Shown here piece after piece: positions 24,239 through 37,300 of a DNA stretch of 64,000 nt. The stretch's first letter is position 1. The number at the start of each line of letters is the position of its first letter. The stretch lies in NCBI RefSeq assembly GCF_022201045.2, contig NC_068558.1, forward strand, positions 13,483,501 to 13,547,500. Reading direction: 5' to 3'. The translations under genes and the position numbers were made by a program. The DNA comes from Citrus sinensis (lineage: Eukaryota > Streptophyta > Magnoliopsida > Sapindales > Rutaceae). Under the pieces are notes generated by a model, which searched no databases, was not told the origin of the DNA, and saw only the letters and a list, made by a program, of their open reading frames with translations.

Positions 24239-26096
24239 TTATTTATTGGGGTTATTTTTAGGGACCTCCCCTGAGGTTTGGTGTATTAACAATCTGATAG
24301 AAAGTATTCACGTAATTACAAAGACCTCCCCTGACATTTGTATTCTGTTAAGTGGACTGTTAGTTGACTATTGAAAATCCAAAAATACCCTTCCTGCCAA
24401 AATATTTTTTTATTCACTGATGAACTGATGGGTAATTCGTGCCAAAATCACAAATTACTTAAGAAGATGAAAATATCCATTGGATAAAAAAAATGAAATT
24501 GCTTAATAAAAAAATTGACATTGCATAATAATAAAAAAATTGACATAATGTGTGGCAGCATAGCTGCCTCCTGCATGCATATTATTATTGTGATTTTTTT
24601 TATTACAAACTACTTCATAACTAATACATGCCACAAGAGCAAAGCTATTAAAAGAAATGATTTTCATATTGTAAACTTGATAGTACAGGCGTTGGCACCG
24701 ACCATAAAACCCATCTGATACCAATCTTTGCTCCATCCATATTTAAACCCAGATCAAGTAAATATTAAATTGGATTTCAGGTCCTGAAAATCCCACTCTA
24801 TAATTGATATCTTCGAGTTTTGTTGGTGCCTCAAACCTGGATCTAGAGCATCATCTCTGTCATACTCGGAACACCTAAACTAATGGACTTGCTATAGCTG
24901 CTTATTCTTCTTCTGAAATGATGCACGCAGATAGATTACAGACTTTGAAATAAGAAATACAATAAACAACATGTAATCGAACTTAAGATTTCGGCAAACT
25001 TGTTTGAAAATTAGAATCAAACAAGGAAAATGGCAAGTCAATATTTTTTAATCTAGAAAAAGGGCAATTTCAAAGTTTATCACATGCCAAATTCATAGTC
25101 TTGCATCCACTATTTTCTAGTTTGAATAACAAACAAAAGCCTTAGACAAAAACACAGAGAACATCTCACATGGGAGCAAAAATTGTGTGTAGAACAATAT
25201 ACTTAAGTTACATTTTATTACAATCACATTATTTAGCAAATACAAAATTACCTTCTCAAAAAAAAAAAAAAACACCACCACCAAATTATTGAAGGTATTA
25301 CAACAATAAGGCAAAAGAACACCAAAGGCATGCACAAACCGAAACTAACACACAACTCAATTAGTGTCATGACCCCAAACTGAACAATCACATAAACCAC
25401 TGTGGGCTCTCTAAAAGATTATCACATTATAAGCAAACTGAAACCCATCTTTGATGAACTACATCTAGTACTTACACATCTCTTAAATCATTAGAAAATT
25501 GCTCTTATCAGTCATTACCCAATAGTTTTTTTCAACTCAACACTAACAACCCCAGAGAGAAACAACATCCAGCACCATTTTCATTAATTAAAACAGACTT
25601 TCATTAATTAAAATAGACCCATTGTTATTTTTAATCAATAAAATAACAACAATATCTTGTAAGCCACTGATTCAAGCATGCAAGCTGCGTTTTCGAAGAC
25701 TAACCTCTTCTTGCGATCTAATTCCAGTCACGATAGACGCTAGATGCCGGTAATACTCGCTTCTTGGAAGCTCTGGACCACCGCACGACGTCATCTTGTG
25801 CAGTAAATGAAAATAAATCAATGATTTCAGAAATTATTTGTGAGTTACAGACGCTTCTTCTCCATGGACGAAAATGATGGTGGGTTTTGTTCAAGTGTAA
25901 GTTGTGTTTACGAGGAGAAGTACACTTTGTGAAAAAATTTCAAGTTTACTTTTACTTGTTTACCCTTTTATACTGACGCTTACGTATTTTTATACTAACG
26001 TTAAGGGAGGTCGTTGTAATTAAATGAATACTTTCTATCAGACTGTTAATACACCAAACCTCAGGGGAGGTCCCTAAAAATAACCCTTATTTATTG
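24239..26096. mobile_element. Mutator-like DNA transposon, 1838 bp, non-autonomous
   Basis: Element 24249-26086 has terminal inverted repeats of about 80-85 bp starting GGGTTATTTTTAGGGACCTC, with about five mismatches between the two ends. It is flanked by a perfect 10-bp direct repeat TTATTTATTG (24239-24248 and 26087-26096). Long TIRs and a 9-10-bp duplication are typical of MULEs. No transposase is present. The only notable coding piece is a small minus-strand ORF at 25672-25794 (separate entry). The rest is AT-rich filler with the A-run at 25259-25272. Confidence 0.9.
25672..25794 (-). CDS. Small ORF inside the Mutator-like element, unknown
   Basis: ATG 25794 opens 40 codons to TGA 25672. 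The peptide is polar with MTSCGG at the start and an Arg/Lys-rich end. It is clearly more GC-rich than the rest of the element. Within it, GAG|GTTAGT is a good splice donor after codon 30, so it may be a first exon. It is about 290 bp inside the right TIR, where a TIR promoter would drive it leftward. It could be a captured host fragment or a relic of the element's own gene. I do not recognise it. Confidence 0.3.
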   Translation of the reverse strand: MTSCGGPELPRSEYYRHLASIVTGIRSQEEVSLRKRSLHA

Positions 26097-26107
26097 TCAC
26101 AGTCTTG

Positions 26108-27209
26108 ATTAAGATTAGGGATGGCAAGGGCACTGGCCGCAGCGAGTTTGCCATTATTAAATTTGAACTCGTACAAAATTTAAATTATTAAATACATCCG
26201 TAACTCGTAGTAGGTTTTAATTTTTTAAAGAAAATTCACCCGCAGCGGGTTTTGACAATTACCAAATCCGCAATAGTACTCGACAAATTTTTTGCGGGTT
26301 TTCGCATTTAAAATCACAAAGGTTTGATATATAAATTTATAATAATAACCTCAAATTTTATATAACATACTCAATTTTATATTTAAACAATGTAAATGAA
26401 AAATTAAAATTTCAACATCAATCCAACACAAATTCTCAAATTTAAGTATAAATTACACAAATTTATTTAAAAAATACAAACTAGTATCTAAAAATAACAA
26501 TTACATTTCATATTATCATTTAAAATAAGCTCCAAGAGAGAAAATATTCATTTCATTCACCATCATAAGCACCCATCCAACACGATGCGTACAATAATAA
26601 TTAAGATTAATATTTTCAAATACTAATTCGAAGAAAAAAGTTATAATAATAAAATAATTCATGTATTAAGTTAAAGAAAAATAGTACATACAAAATTATA
26701 ATAGGTATATAATAATCCATGAATTAAGTTGGGTGTAGGGTGTTGGCTCACTATCACAAGCTCACGGCTGAAGAAGAAAAGAATGATTAAATGAAGACAG
26801 AGATGAGAGATGTTCAGATGGGTGTGCGGCTAAGTCAAATGGGAAATGCTTTTAGTTTTCTTTAGGTCATGACTTTAGAACGGGAGATAGGCCACGTACA
26901 CACATACACAACTTTGGGCCTTTGGCTATTTGGTAATTTGAATAATTACATTATTTTCTTTATATATTTTTAGATTAAAATTAAATTAAAAATATTTAGA
27001 AAAAATATTGCGGGTTTGGTGGATATCCATGCGGGTATCCACCGAATATAAGGTTAATACCAAACTCACCCGCATTCATGTGCGGGTTTCAGTTTATAAT
27101 ACTAAACCCGCCCACAACGGATAAAATTACCCGCAGCGGGCGGGTTTTGGTGGGCGAGTTTGGACGGGTTTGTGAGTTTACGGGTACAATTACCATCCCT
27201 AATTAAGAT
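26108..27209. mobile_element. hAT-superfamily DNA transposon, 1086 bp, non-autonomous
   Basis: Element 26116-27201 has terminal repeats TAGGGATGGCAA and (reverse complement) TAGGGATGGTAA, flanked by a perfect 8-bp direct repeat ATTAAGAT (26108-26115, 27202-27209). Both subterminal regions are packed with GCGGG/CCCGC motifs, as in transposase-binding regions of hAT elements. No transposase ORF. It starts only 11 bp beyond the Mutator-like element's duplication. Confidence 0.92.
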
Positions 27210-28318
27210 ATGTGAAACACCGTGCGAGTTGATAGAAAATTAAGTACTAATTCAAGTTGACTATGAAGCAAACTCGTAATACCAGCAAATTAATATACTT
27301 TAAATTTAACCGGGCACGTTGACCTTTATTAGATCCTTAACTACACAATACTATGCTTTAACTCTTGATTTGCATTGCAAACTGTGCAATTGGTAGACAA
27401 TCCAATTCCAATGCGTAGGCCAACAGTGATAAATAAATTAATTCTAATGCTATTTTTCTGTGGTCTATGAATAGCCTCGTATAAATAATTAAACTTCTCC
27501 GTTTCTTGAATGAAACAGCAAACGTATATCTAAGCTACCTTAAACTTCTGTTAGATTTACTAAATGAATTTGATTCTTATTCATAAAATCCTAAGAATCA
27601 GTTTAAATTAAGAAATTGTTTTAAACAAATCAATCATCATCATCATTATTTTCTTGAGATCATCATGTTTAATTCAAATTTGTTTTCGAATTGTTTCTAA
27701 CCAAAAAATCATAAAATAATGATTAATTTGGTGCCATATCATTTTGTGCTTTTTTTAAAATTTTTTTTATAATTTAGTCTTAAAAAAACACAATCTCTTC
27801 CCTACTATGTGAGTGCGATTCGAATTTCAAACATTTTATTTAGCCTCAAACACGTATCATTTTGTAGTTTTATAGGTATATAGCTATATTTAACAGAAAT
27901 TTTGGTCCAAATTTCTACCAACCAAAATGATTCCAATTAATTAATCTTTCTGTTACACATTATTTCTATATTTGGTCTCATTCCATCTCATTGGCTTTAA
28001 AAATTTTATAAATACGTACAAGTTGCAATCAGTATTTTATAAAAAAAAATGAGTATAAAATGCTAATAATTACAAAATGCATTTGGCTAGATGTGTCACC
28101 TTGGAGGTCTACTCTCTTGTCACCCTTGAAAGGTCAACACAATTCTTGTTTCCTTATATTGTTTCCTCTCAAATCTTTTCACGCGCAAAATTCAACTCCT
28201 ATAATTGTTATCATCTTTACTTACAAGCTCTCATAATATTGCAACTCAAATTGGATACACGTTTTCACCTAAATGATGAGAAGCTGATTGATTAATTTCT
28301 CCAGCAAAAAATCAAAAC
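27210..28318. other. Promoter and upstream region of the plus-strand receptor kinase
   Basis: No gene recognised. A TATAAATA at 28007-28014 lies 305 bp before the ATG at 28319 and could be the TATA box, giving a 5' UTR of about 270 bp. Confidence 0.45.
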
Positions 28319-31300
28319 ATGTTTCTTCATAATTGTCTTGTTTTTCTTTCACTTATTGCTGCCTTTGGTCTGATAATAAGTCTTGCTTTTGGAGCCACCT
28401 TGCCTCAAAGTGAAGGTACGTACGTATTCTGTTTAAGCTTTATTTAAATCTAGCTATCGGTTTAAGCTTTTGGGTCCAGCAGAGATTAACTAAATTGAAA
28501 GATAAATACTTTATATATGTTACCCATTTTTGGTTGTGGCGCAGTGGAAGCTCTAAAAGACATAGCCAAAACCCTAGGCAAGAGGAACTGGAACTTCAGT
28601 GTAGATCCATGCAGTGGAAAAGAAGGATGGGCCGATCAAAATCCTGTCAAAGGATTTGAAAATGCTGTCACCTGCAACTGCTCCTTCTCAAATGGCACTA
28701 TTTGCCATGTTGTCAGCATGTATGCTTCTCTCTTTCTTTAATATACACAAGCATCCGCATCTTTTTATCATCTGAACTGAGAAAAAAAAAAAGATAAGAA
28801 AATACGAACTCTGATTTGATGCTCTAAAAGATACAAACATTGTATTGGAGTGTATGTTATGCTTTTTATTTTCATTTTTTATTTAGATCCAGACATCTGC
28901 CCTCGATGATTGGCGGTTCACTAAAATATCATGGGATTGATATATCTCAAAATGTTTTGAATTATTTTCTTGTCGAAACTTCTCTGAAAGTTTTATAGTT
29001 CTCTCCATATATAATTAAACATGTCTCTCAAAAAAACTTAATTTCTATCCTCAACAGCACAGTTATAAGATAATAAAGTAATTTTAGTATTTAAGATAGC
29101 AATGCAAATTGGAGTATTAAACTGCAAGTGTTGTAGTAAGATGAAGAAGTGAGACTACATGCGTGGCCTAGTTTCCAACTTACTTTTTAAATTCTTGAGT
29201 TTGACTCAAGGAACCATAAAAGAGACCTAGCTAGAGTTTGAAATAATTGATAGGGCTAAACCTTAAAAAAATGTTTAGTTAAAATTTTTGAAAAAAATAC
29301 AATAGTAAGTATTTGGTAATTTTGTTATTAAATTCTAAATAAAATAAATTTTACTAAATTTTAAAAGTAAAGAATATTTATTATCTACTCTTCATTGACA
29401 AGATGTTTCTTACTCACTATGAGTAACTAAAAAACCATTTTAATATTTTCTAGATATTAAATAAGAATTTTAGCGAATATAGAGACACTAAAGCACTAAT
29501 AGTTATTTATAATTTATATCACTATATTTTCATAAGGGCAAAACTATGTTGCAACAATGGTATGGTATGGTATTACAGTTGCAACCAGCCATTAGATCTA
29601 TAGTTGTACAGTTGCATTAGCAAGATCCAATAGCTGAAAGCAACAGTGGTACCGTACCACTGTTGCAACATAGCTGGACCCTTTTCATAAACTAAAAATT
29701 TAGGGTTTTAAAGAAATTCTGCAGGCTATCCTAGTCTACTAGATCAATGACTTTGTATAATAAATGGTTAGATTCCCTCTTGATCTGAATTTGTCTCAAG
29801 TAAAATTTATGTGTTTGATTAATGGTGAGTTGATGAAGAATATAAAAGTAGTTAAATCTCAACCATATACTATTATTAATGAATGTGCATCAAGCTCTAA
29901 AATGTTCAGATAATAAGAAAATTCTATTTCATAACAATTTATTTACATTCACAATTAAAATTTTTGCAAATGGACAACTAGAATTCAATTAGCTATACTA
30001 ATAGACAACTATACACTATTATTAATGAACATGCGTCATAACATCTTTAAAAAATCTGAAAAACTCAGCTAAAAATAAATAAATATAAATATATATATAT
30101 CATAATAATTTTTTTACATTCACATAAAAAAAATTGTAAATGGACAACTAGAATTCAATTTGCAATACGACACTAATATGGGCATAAATCATCATCTTTT
30201 AAATATTAGAATTACATTAATCCAGTTAACGCTGCATGTAAGCATGTTGACGCTGACATATGGGCTTAGCTATAGGACCTTTTTTGGGCCTCATACATTT
30301 TGGCAAATTTTTTTAGATAGAACTATTGGCACCCCTTCAAATACCTCTTAAAGCCCCTTTAATTATTTTATAATTTTAATCTTTATTAAAATTACATAAT
30401 AAGACAATTTCTAATTAAACCTCACTCAAAAGTCAAATAATTTTTTTTTTTGTAAAATCTAATATTTTAGAAATTAAAAAGGTTGCTTTTTTATCTAATT
30501 TTCGGGTAAGAAATTTACTACCGATATCTACAATAGAGAAAATGAAAATCTATTATTTTTTCTTTTAAATGTAAGAGATTCCATTATTGAAATGAGGTTT
30601 AATAATAAAAATTAAAGAATGGGGTTTATAAAATAAGTTTTAATTAAGGGTATTTTTGTTATTGATGGAGGTGTTAAAAGAATTATAAAATTTTTTAAAA
30701 CATTTTAATGGGGTTAATTAAGAAAAGGGGTGTTAAGAGATATTTAGAGGGGTGCCAATAGTCCCACTCATTTTTTTATTATTAGTTTATTACCGCCCAA
30801 AATAAGATGATTTCAATTTTATATTTGTTTGTTTACTTGTTACTTTCTTTGTTTATTTATTCGCTTTTGAAAATACAATAATAAAATCACAAATTCTCTC
30901 TCAAAGGACAGAGTTCTCAAGGCCCAGAATCTCCCAGGAGTTCTCCCACCAGAAATGGCCAGGCTCCCGTTCCTCCAAGAAATGTAATAAGTACTTTCCC
31001 ATATTCCAAATTTGCCCCTCACCATCTCCTAAATTACCCATTGGACAGTCTCCAATTGATTTTATTAATTATAACGAACTTAACCGTATGAGTATGAACA
31101 GTGATCTCACTCGCAACTATCTTAATGGCACTCTCCCTCTTGAATGGGCCTCCCTGCCACTTGTCAACATGTATGCTCTCTTTTCACCCCCTTTAATCCG
31201 TCATTCATATATGAAAATTCTCATTTTTATTTCAGAAAATGCGGATTTGCACATGATTGCTAGCAAACATCGCTGAATTATATTTAAAGCAGCTTTTTTA

Positions 31301-34300
31301 ATGTTATATACAAGTAGAAAATAACTCATTAGTGGAGTAGTGGTGGATATCTTCTAACTTCATTCTAAAAGTTGGGGGATTGAGTCTCTTATTTTGCCAA
31401 ATATTTAGTTGTAAATTTGATTTTCTGGGCCCAAATATCAAAGTGTTTGATTTCATCATGGAGCCGATTTAAGAAGTTTCAATAGACTTCTAATGGTAAA
31501 TGTAATATCCTACATGGCTAGTAAGTAGGTTTCTGAATTAGTTTATGAGTCATCGGTTTTTCTAACTAAATAGAGACATTATGGATTGTAAAGCCTAGCA
31601 ACAAAACTGTGACAAGTTGTGTATCAAAAACAAAAAATGTCTACTTGGTTGTTACTCACTACTCAATGGGTAGATGGATATGTTACTTTGGTTCTATTTG
31701 ATTTCCATTAATTATGTAACATCTAATATCGTTAGCAAGAGAACAGTAATTATTGATATAATTTTGTCCCAGTTCATTTTCAATGACTCTCACGAGGACA
31801 GTAAGTGTATGTAACATCCAATATTGTTAGTGAAAGAGTTTTTAAACTAATTTATAAGTCACAGGCTCTTTTAGGTAAGTGTATGTAACATCTAATATCG
31901 TTAGTGAAAAAAATTTTAAACTAATTTATGAGTCACAGGGTCTTTTAATTAAGTAGACTCATTTTAAGTTATAAAGTCGATTACAAAATGGTGACCGGTT
32001 GAATGCCCAAAATGGACGTTATCATTAACTTCTAATGATAAATTATAATGTAACTAAAAACAAAAAGTAAAAGAAAAATCATGTACAAATACGCATGCAA
32101 ATGTCTGTATGAAAATTGAGAGGTTGTTGTAGAGGATGAATGTTAACTTCATGTTCATTTTCAATTGAATCCATCCTCAAGTTACCTCTTTTTTCTTTTT
32201 TTTTTCAAATGAAAGTAACATATATATGGTTATTGGTTATTGTTTCAGCTCCCTTCTTGTAAACCGGCTAAGAGGTCCAATCCCAAGAGCTTTTGCAAAC
32301 ATTTCAACTCTGACCAGTTTGTGAGTTTTTATTATCCCAATCTTTCTTACTCTTCTTCAATTGTAGAAAATTCTTGTTTTTAGTGATCTTATTTTTATAT
32401 GATCAATGTGTAGAGCCATCGAATACAATCACTTCTCAGGAGTCTTGCCTCCGGAGCTGGGGAATCTACCCAGACTCGAAAGAATGTAAGACACTTCATA
32501 TGAATTTATAAATATTTGCATCTTATATAAACCAATTACTCAAATAATTTTAATTACGTTGCCTATGTTTAATTTGTTTCTGTTAATTCTTATTATAGAC
32601 TTCTTGGCTCAAACAATTTCACTGGGGAGTTGCCTGAAACATTTGCTATGTTGGTCACTCTCAAGGACTTGTATGCTTCTGATTTTTCTCACTCTTTTAA
32701 GCTCCTACGTAATAAATTCAAGTTAATTATTCATGGCATCATTTTTTTAACTTTTTATTTGTTTTTTTTTTAATTCCTTGATGCAGTCGTATTAGTGACA
32801 ACCACTTCACTGGGAAAATACCCAATTTTATTCAAAACTGGACGTTGCTTGAAAAATTGTGAGAGAGCTTTAATGTTTGTGATATTGATTAATGCAAGTT
32901 TTATGTATTATTATAGTGACTAATTAAAATATAAATTGTGGACCAACAGAGTCATTCAGGCAAGTGGTTTGGTCGGGCCAATTCCTTCTGGCATTGCTTC
33001 TCTATCAAAACTAACTGATCTGTATGTATGATTTTTCATTTCAAATGATTTGTTTTTATTGGTAAATCATGTATAATAATGTATTTGATTCGTGTAAGGC
33101 TTGTTGGTTGATTTTCAACATGCAGGAGAATTAGTGACCTGAATGGAACAGAAGCACCTTTCCCACCGCTTGATAAAATGAAGAAGATGAAAACATTGTA
33201 AACAAATTGATTCAGCAATACCCAATTCATAGAATTCGTATGCATCTTTAGGAAAGCTGAAAAATGAAAATGTTTGGTTGTGTTTACAGGATATTGAGGA
33301 GCTGCAACGTCTCTGGGAAGCTACCTGACTATCTTGGGCTAATGACGTCCTTGAAAGTCTTGTTAGTATATCATTTATTTACATAAATTCGGGGGAATGT
33401 CGGTTTTATTTTTATTTATTTATGGATTTTGTTGCAGAGATGTCAGCTTTAATAAACTAAATGGAGCAATTCCAAGCACCTTTATGGGTCTATTAGATGT
33501 GGATTACATGTAAGTAGTTTATCTTAATTCTCAATTTTCTTCATTTAGCTGCAGGTTGTGTGGCAATTGGCAATTTTCTTTTATAATTTCATTTGCTATT
33601 TTCATTAATTTACTTCATATTCTTCATCAAGAGAAAAACATATCTATTGTACTGATTTTACTGTCATTTTTTGTTTAGATATTTAACTGGAAATTTGCTA
33701 ACCGGAACAATACCTCCTTGGATGCTGCAAAAAGGAGATAGAGTGTAAGCTACTTTTCCACATGTTTTATGAATTTTGCTAAATAATTAAGCTAAAGAAT
33801 CTGATTTTAATCATTTGTTAAAAAAAAACTTTCGAGTGTTTGCAAGGCATTTTCAAGTGAAGAAAAATTTCATTTCTGGAAACTTGCTAACTGGAACACT
33901 AACAAATATGTTTTCCATTTCAGAAGTAATTATTAAACATGTGACAATCATTGCATAATTCATTTTGGGTCGTATTTTGAGATATGATGAACCCCTTTGA
34001 AATTTCATTGTGCAGTGATCTTTCATATAACAGCTTCACGGCGGGAAGCTCAGAGACAAGCTGCCAATACCGAAGCGTGTAAGAATAATATCAACTTGAA
34101 ACTTATAAAAACCCTCATCAGTGGACTATCTACTCTTAAGACAATTTTGACAACTAACTGAACTTTATCCCGTTCTCCGCAGGAACTTGTTTGCAAGCTC
34201 GTCTAAAGGCAATAATTCGTAAGTTTATAATTCACTTTAAGAACGCACATTGAACACTTTTTGGTTTTAAGTTTATTGTGCATTGCCTTGATTCATTTTC

Positions 34301-37300
34301 CTTTTATTGTATCAAAATTTAACTGTATGTATTTTGTTTTTATGATGCTAATCTTTGCCACTAAATCTTTGCAGGACTGGAATTGTTTCATGTTTGAGAA
34401 GCTTCAGGTGTCCAAAAAGTAAGTCAGAAATGTGAAACATTTTTTTTACAATTCTGGGCACCAATTTCTGAACAAAATACTGGACCAAACTGCAATTTCA
34501 TAATTTGAAAAAATATGCTATGTTTACTCTGTTACAATTGATTGGCTTTTCATTTATTCGAAAAGTTTTTATTCTCTTCATATTTGTTCACTAGTTACAC
34601 AAATGTTACTCTCCCAGCTTACTACTCTGTTCATATAAATTGCGGTGGGAAACAAGTGACTGTCAATGGAAACACAACATTCGAAGATGACACAGATGAA
34701 GCTGGACCTTCAAGATTTGCCTTCAGGGGATCAAACAATTGGGCATTTAGCAACACTGGTCACTTCTTAGATGATGATCGGCCTGCAGACACTTATATTC
34801 AAACAAATACATCTATACTATTAATGAATGATTCCCAGTTATACACAAGAGCTCGCATTTCTCCCATTTCTCTAACATACTATGGATTCTGCCTGGGAAA
34901 TGGAAACTATACAGTCAACCTTCACTTTGCAGAGATTATGTTCACTAATGACAAAACTTATAGCAGTTTCGGAAGGCGAATATTTGATGTTTACATTCAG
35001 GTAATTATTTCACAATACTCCCTCACTATCAACAACAGTTGATTTTGCATCTTTACTTTAAGTGTGGACCTAGTGAATTGTTTCTAGATTTGCCAATGTA
35101 GAATTTCAATTTCTGTTTAGGAAGTTAGCTTTTACATAACAGCTTTAGTCCAACAAGCTTTTTACCATATTACATTGCTTGCACGAAAAGTTTTGTTCAT
35201 ATGATGCAATCATCGCAGGGGAAGCTGGTGCTGAAGGATTTCAATATTGAGGATGAAGCTGGTGGCATTGGTAAAGCAATTGTAAAACAATTTCCTGTTG
35301 TCGTGATCAACAGTACCATAGAGATTCGTCTCTATTGGGCTGGCAAAGGGACAACAGGTGTCCCTGTTAGAGGAGTTTATGGTCCTCTCATATCAGCTAT
35401 TTCTCTTAATCCTGGTAGGTTTAATACCTTTCCGTCTTTGATACTTTTCTATTCTGCTAGTATCATGGCTTTTACAAAAACATCTAAGGTTAGGTCTAAA
35501 AGAGTTTCTTGTATTATGTGATTTTCAATTCAGTAGTACTCACATTGGAGATGTGTGTAATGTCTATATCTATCTTCAAGCAGATTTCATACCCCCATCA
35601 GAAAATGGAAGCAGTAGTTCTATATCAGCTGGCACAGTGGTCGGAATCGTGGCAGCAACAACATTTGTCATAATCCTGCTTGTGGGTATCCTTTGGTGGA
35701 AGGGCTGTTTTAGGCCAGAGCATACATTGGAACAAGGTGCTTACAATGATATTGACATTTGCTTACAATCATTTTGTTCAAATATTTTGATGGAATGTGC
35801 AAGTGAAGAAGTCTTGTTTTCTCAGATCATTTTATTTTGCGCAATTTGCATCTAATCCAGTAACTTCTTCCATAGAACTGAGGGGCGTAGACCTACATAC
35901 TGGTTCCTTTACTCTAAGGCAAATTAAAGCTGCCACAAACAACTTTGCTCCTGATAACAAGATTGGGGAAGGTGGTTTTGGCCCTGTTTACAAGGTATAG
36001 AGTAATTCATGATAAATAATTTCTTCTGTTTAGTAGCATGTGGTTACTGGTTTTACATCTCTTCAATAAGGTAGTCTGACGGCATTTCTCAAATATGCAG
36101 GGCCATATGGCAGATGGCACTGTAGTTGCAGTTAAGCAGCTTTCTTCCAAATCTAAGCAAGGGAATCGAGAATTCGTCAATGAGATTGGCATGATTTCTG
36201 CTTTGCAGCACCCCAATCTAGTAAAGCTTCATGGATGTTGCATAGAAGGAAATCAATTATTACTAATATACGAGTACATGGAAAACAACAGCCTTGCTCG
36301 AGCTTTGTTTGGTAAATTTCAACTATACATTATTGATTCCACATAAATCAAACATATGTACATGTGGCATTAGATTCTAATTATTCATGTTCTTTCTTGA
36401 ATGATTTGAAGGTCCTGAGGCGCATCGGTTGAAGTTGGATTGGCCAACAAGGCACAGGATTTGCGTCGGTATAGCTAGAGGATTAGCTTATCTCCACGAA
36501 GAGTCAAGGTTAAAGATAGTACACAGAGACATTAAAGCAACCAATGTGCTTCTTGATAAGGACTTAAACCCCAAAATATCTGATTTTGGTTTAGCCAAGC
36601 TTGATGAAGAAGATAACACACACATAAGCACTAGAGTTGCCGGAACTTTGTGAGTTAAAGCATGCCAATTTCCCATCAATGTTTTTCCATTTTTTCATTT
36701 CATATAACATCAATTTAATCATTCCAATTCTTGATTTTACAGTGGATACATGGCACCAGAATATGCAATGCGGGGTTATTTAACTGACAAAGCAGATGTT
36801 TATAGTTTTGGAATCGTTGCCCTTGAAATTGTCAGCGGAAGAAGCAATTCTAGTTGCAAGCCAAAGGAGGATATATTTTACCTCCTAGATTGGGTAAATT
36901 ATATGCTCTGAAGTGTATACATATGTGTGTGTGTGTGTATTGTTTGGCTTTCAGTCGTTAAATCTTTCACCAACCAACTTCTTGTTTTTTCACCTCATTT
37001 TTCATTAGGCTCTTATATTAAAAGCGCAAGGAAACTTGATGGAACTGGTTGATAAAAGATTGGGTTCAAATTTTGACAAAGAACAAGTGATGGTGATGAT
37101 CAATGTAGCTCTGCTATGCACTGATGTTTCTTCTACATCTAGGCCATCGATGTCTTCAGTCGTAAGCATGCTCGAAGGGAGGGCCGATGTTCAAGATTTT
37201 GTCCCAGATTCAAGTGTAGTCTCAAACATTGATAAGACCAAATCTGAAGCGATAAGGAACTATTACGAATTCAGCGAAGAACAGTCCATGAATGGGTGTC

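Noticed and set aside
36007..36216. Antisense ORFs opposite the kinase exons (also 36488-36679 and 37222-37419)
   Set aside because: They are mirror frames of the strongly conserved kinase exons and show no domain.
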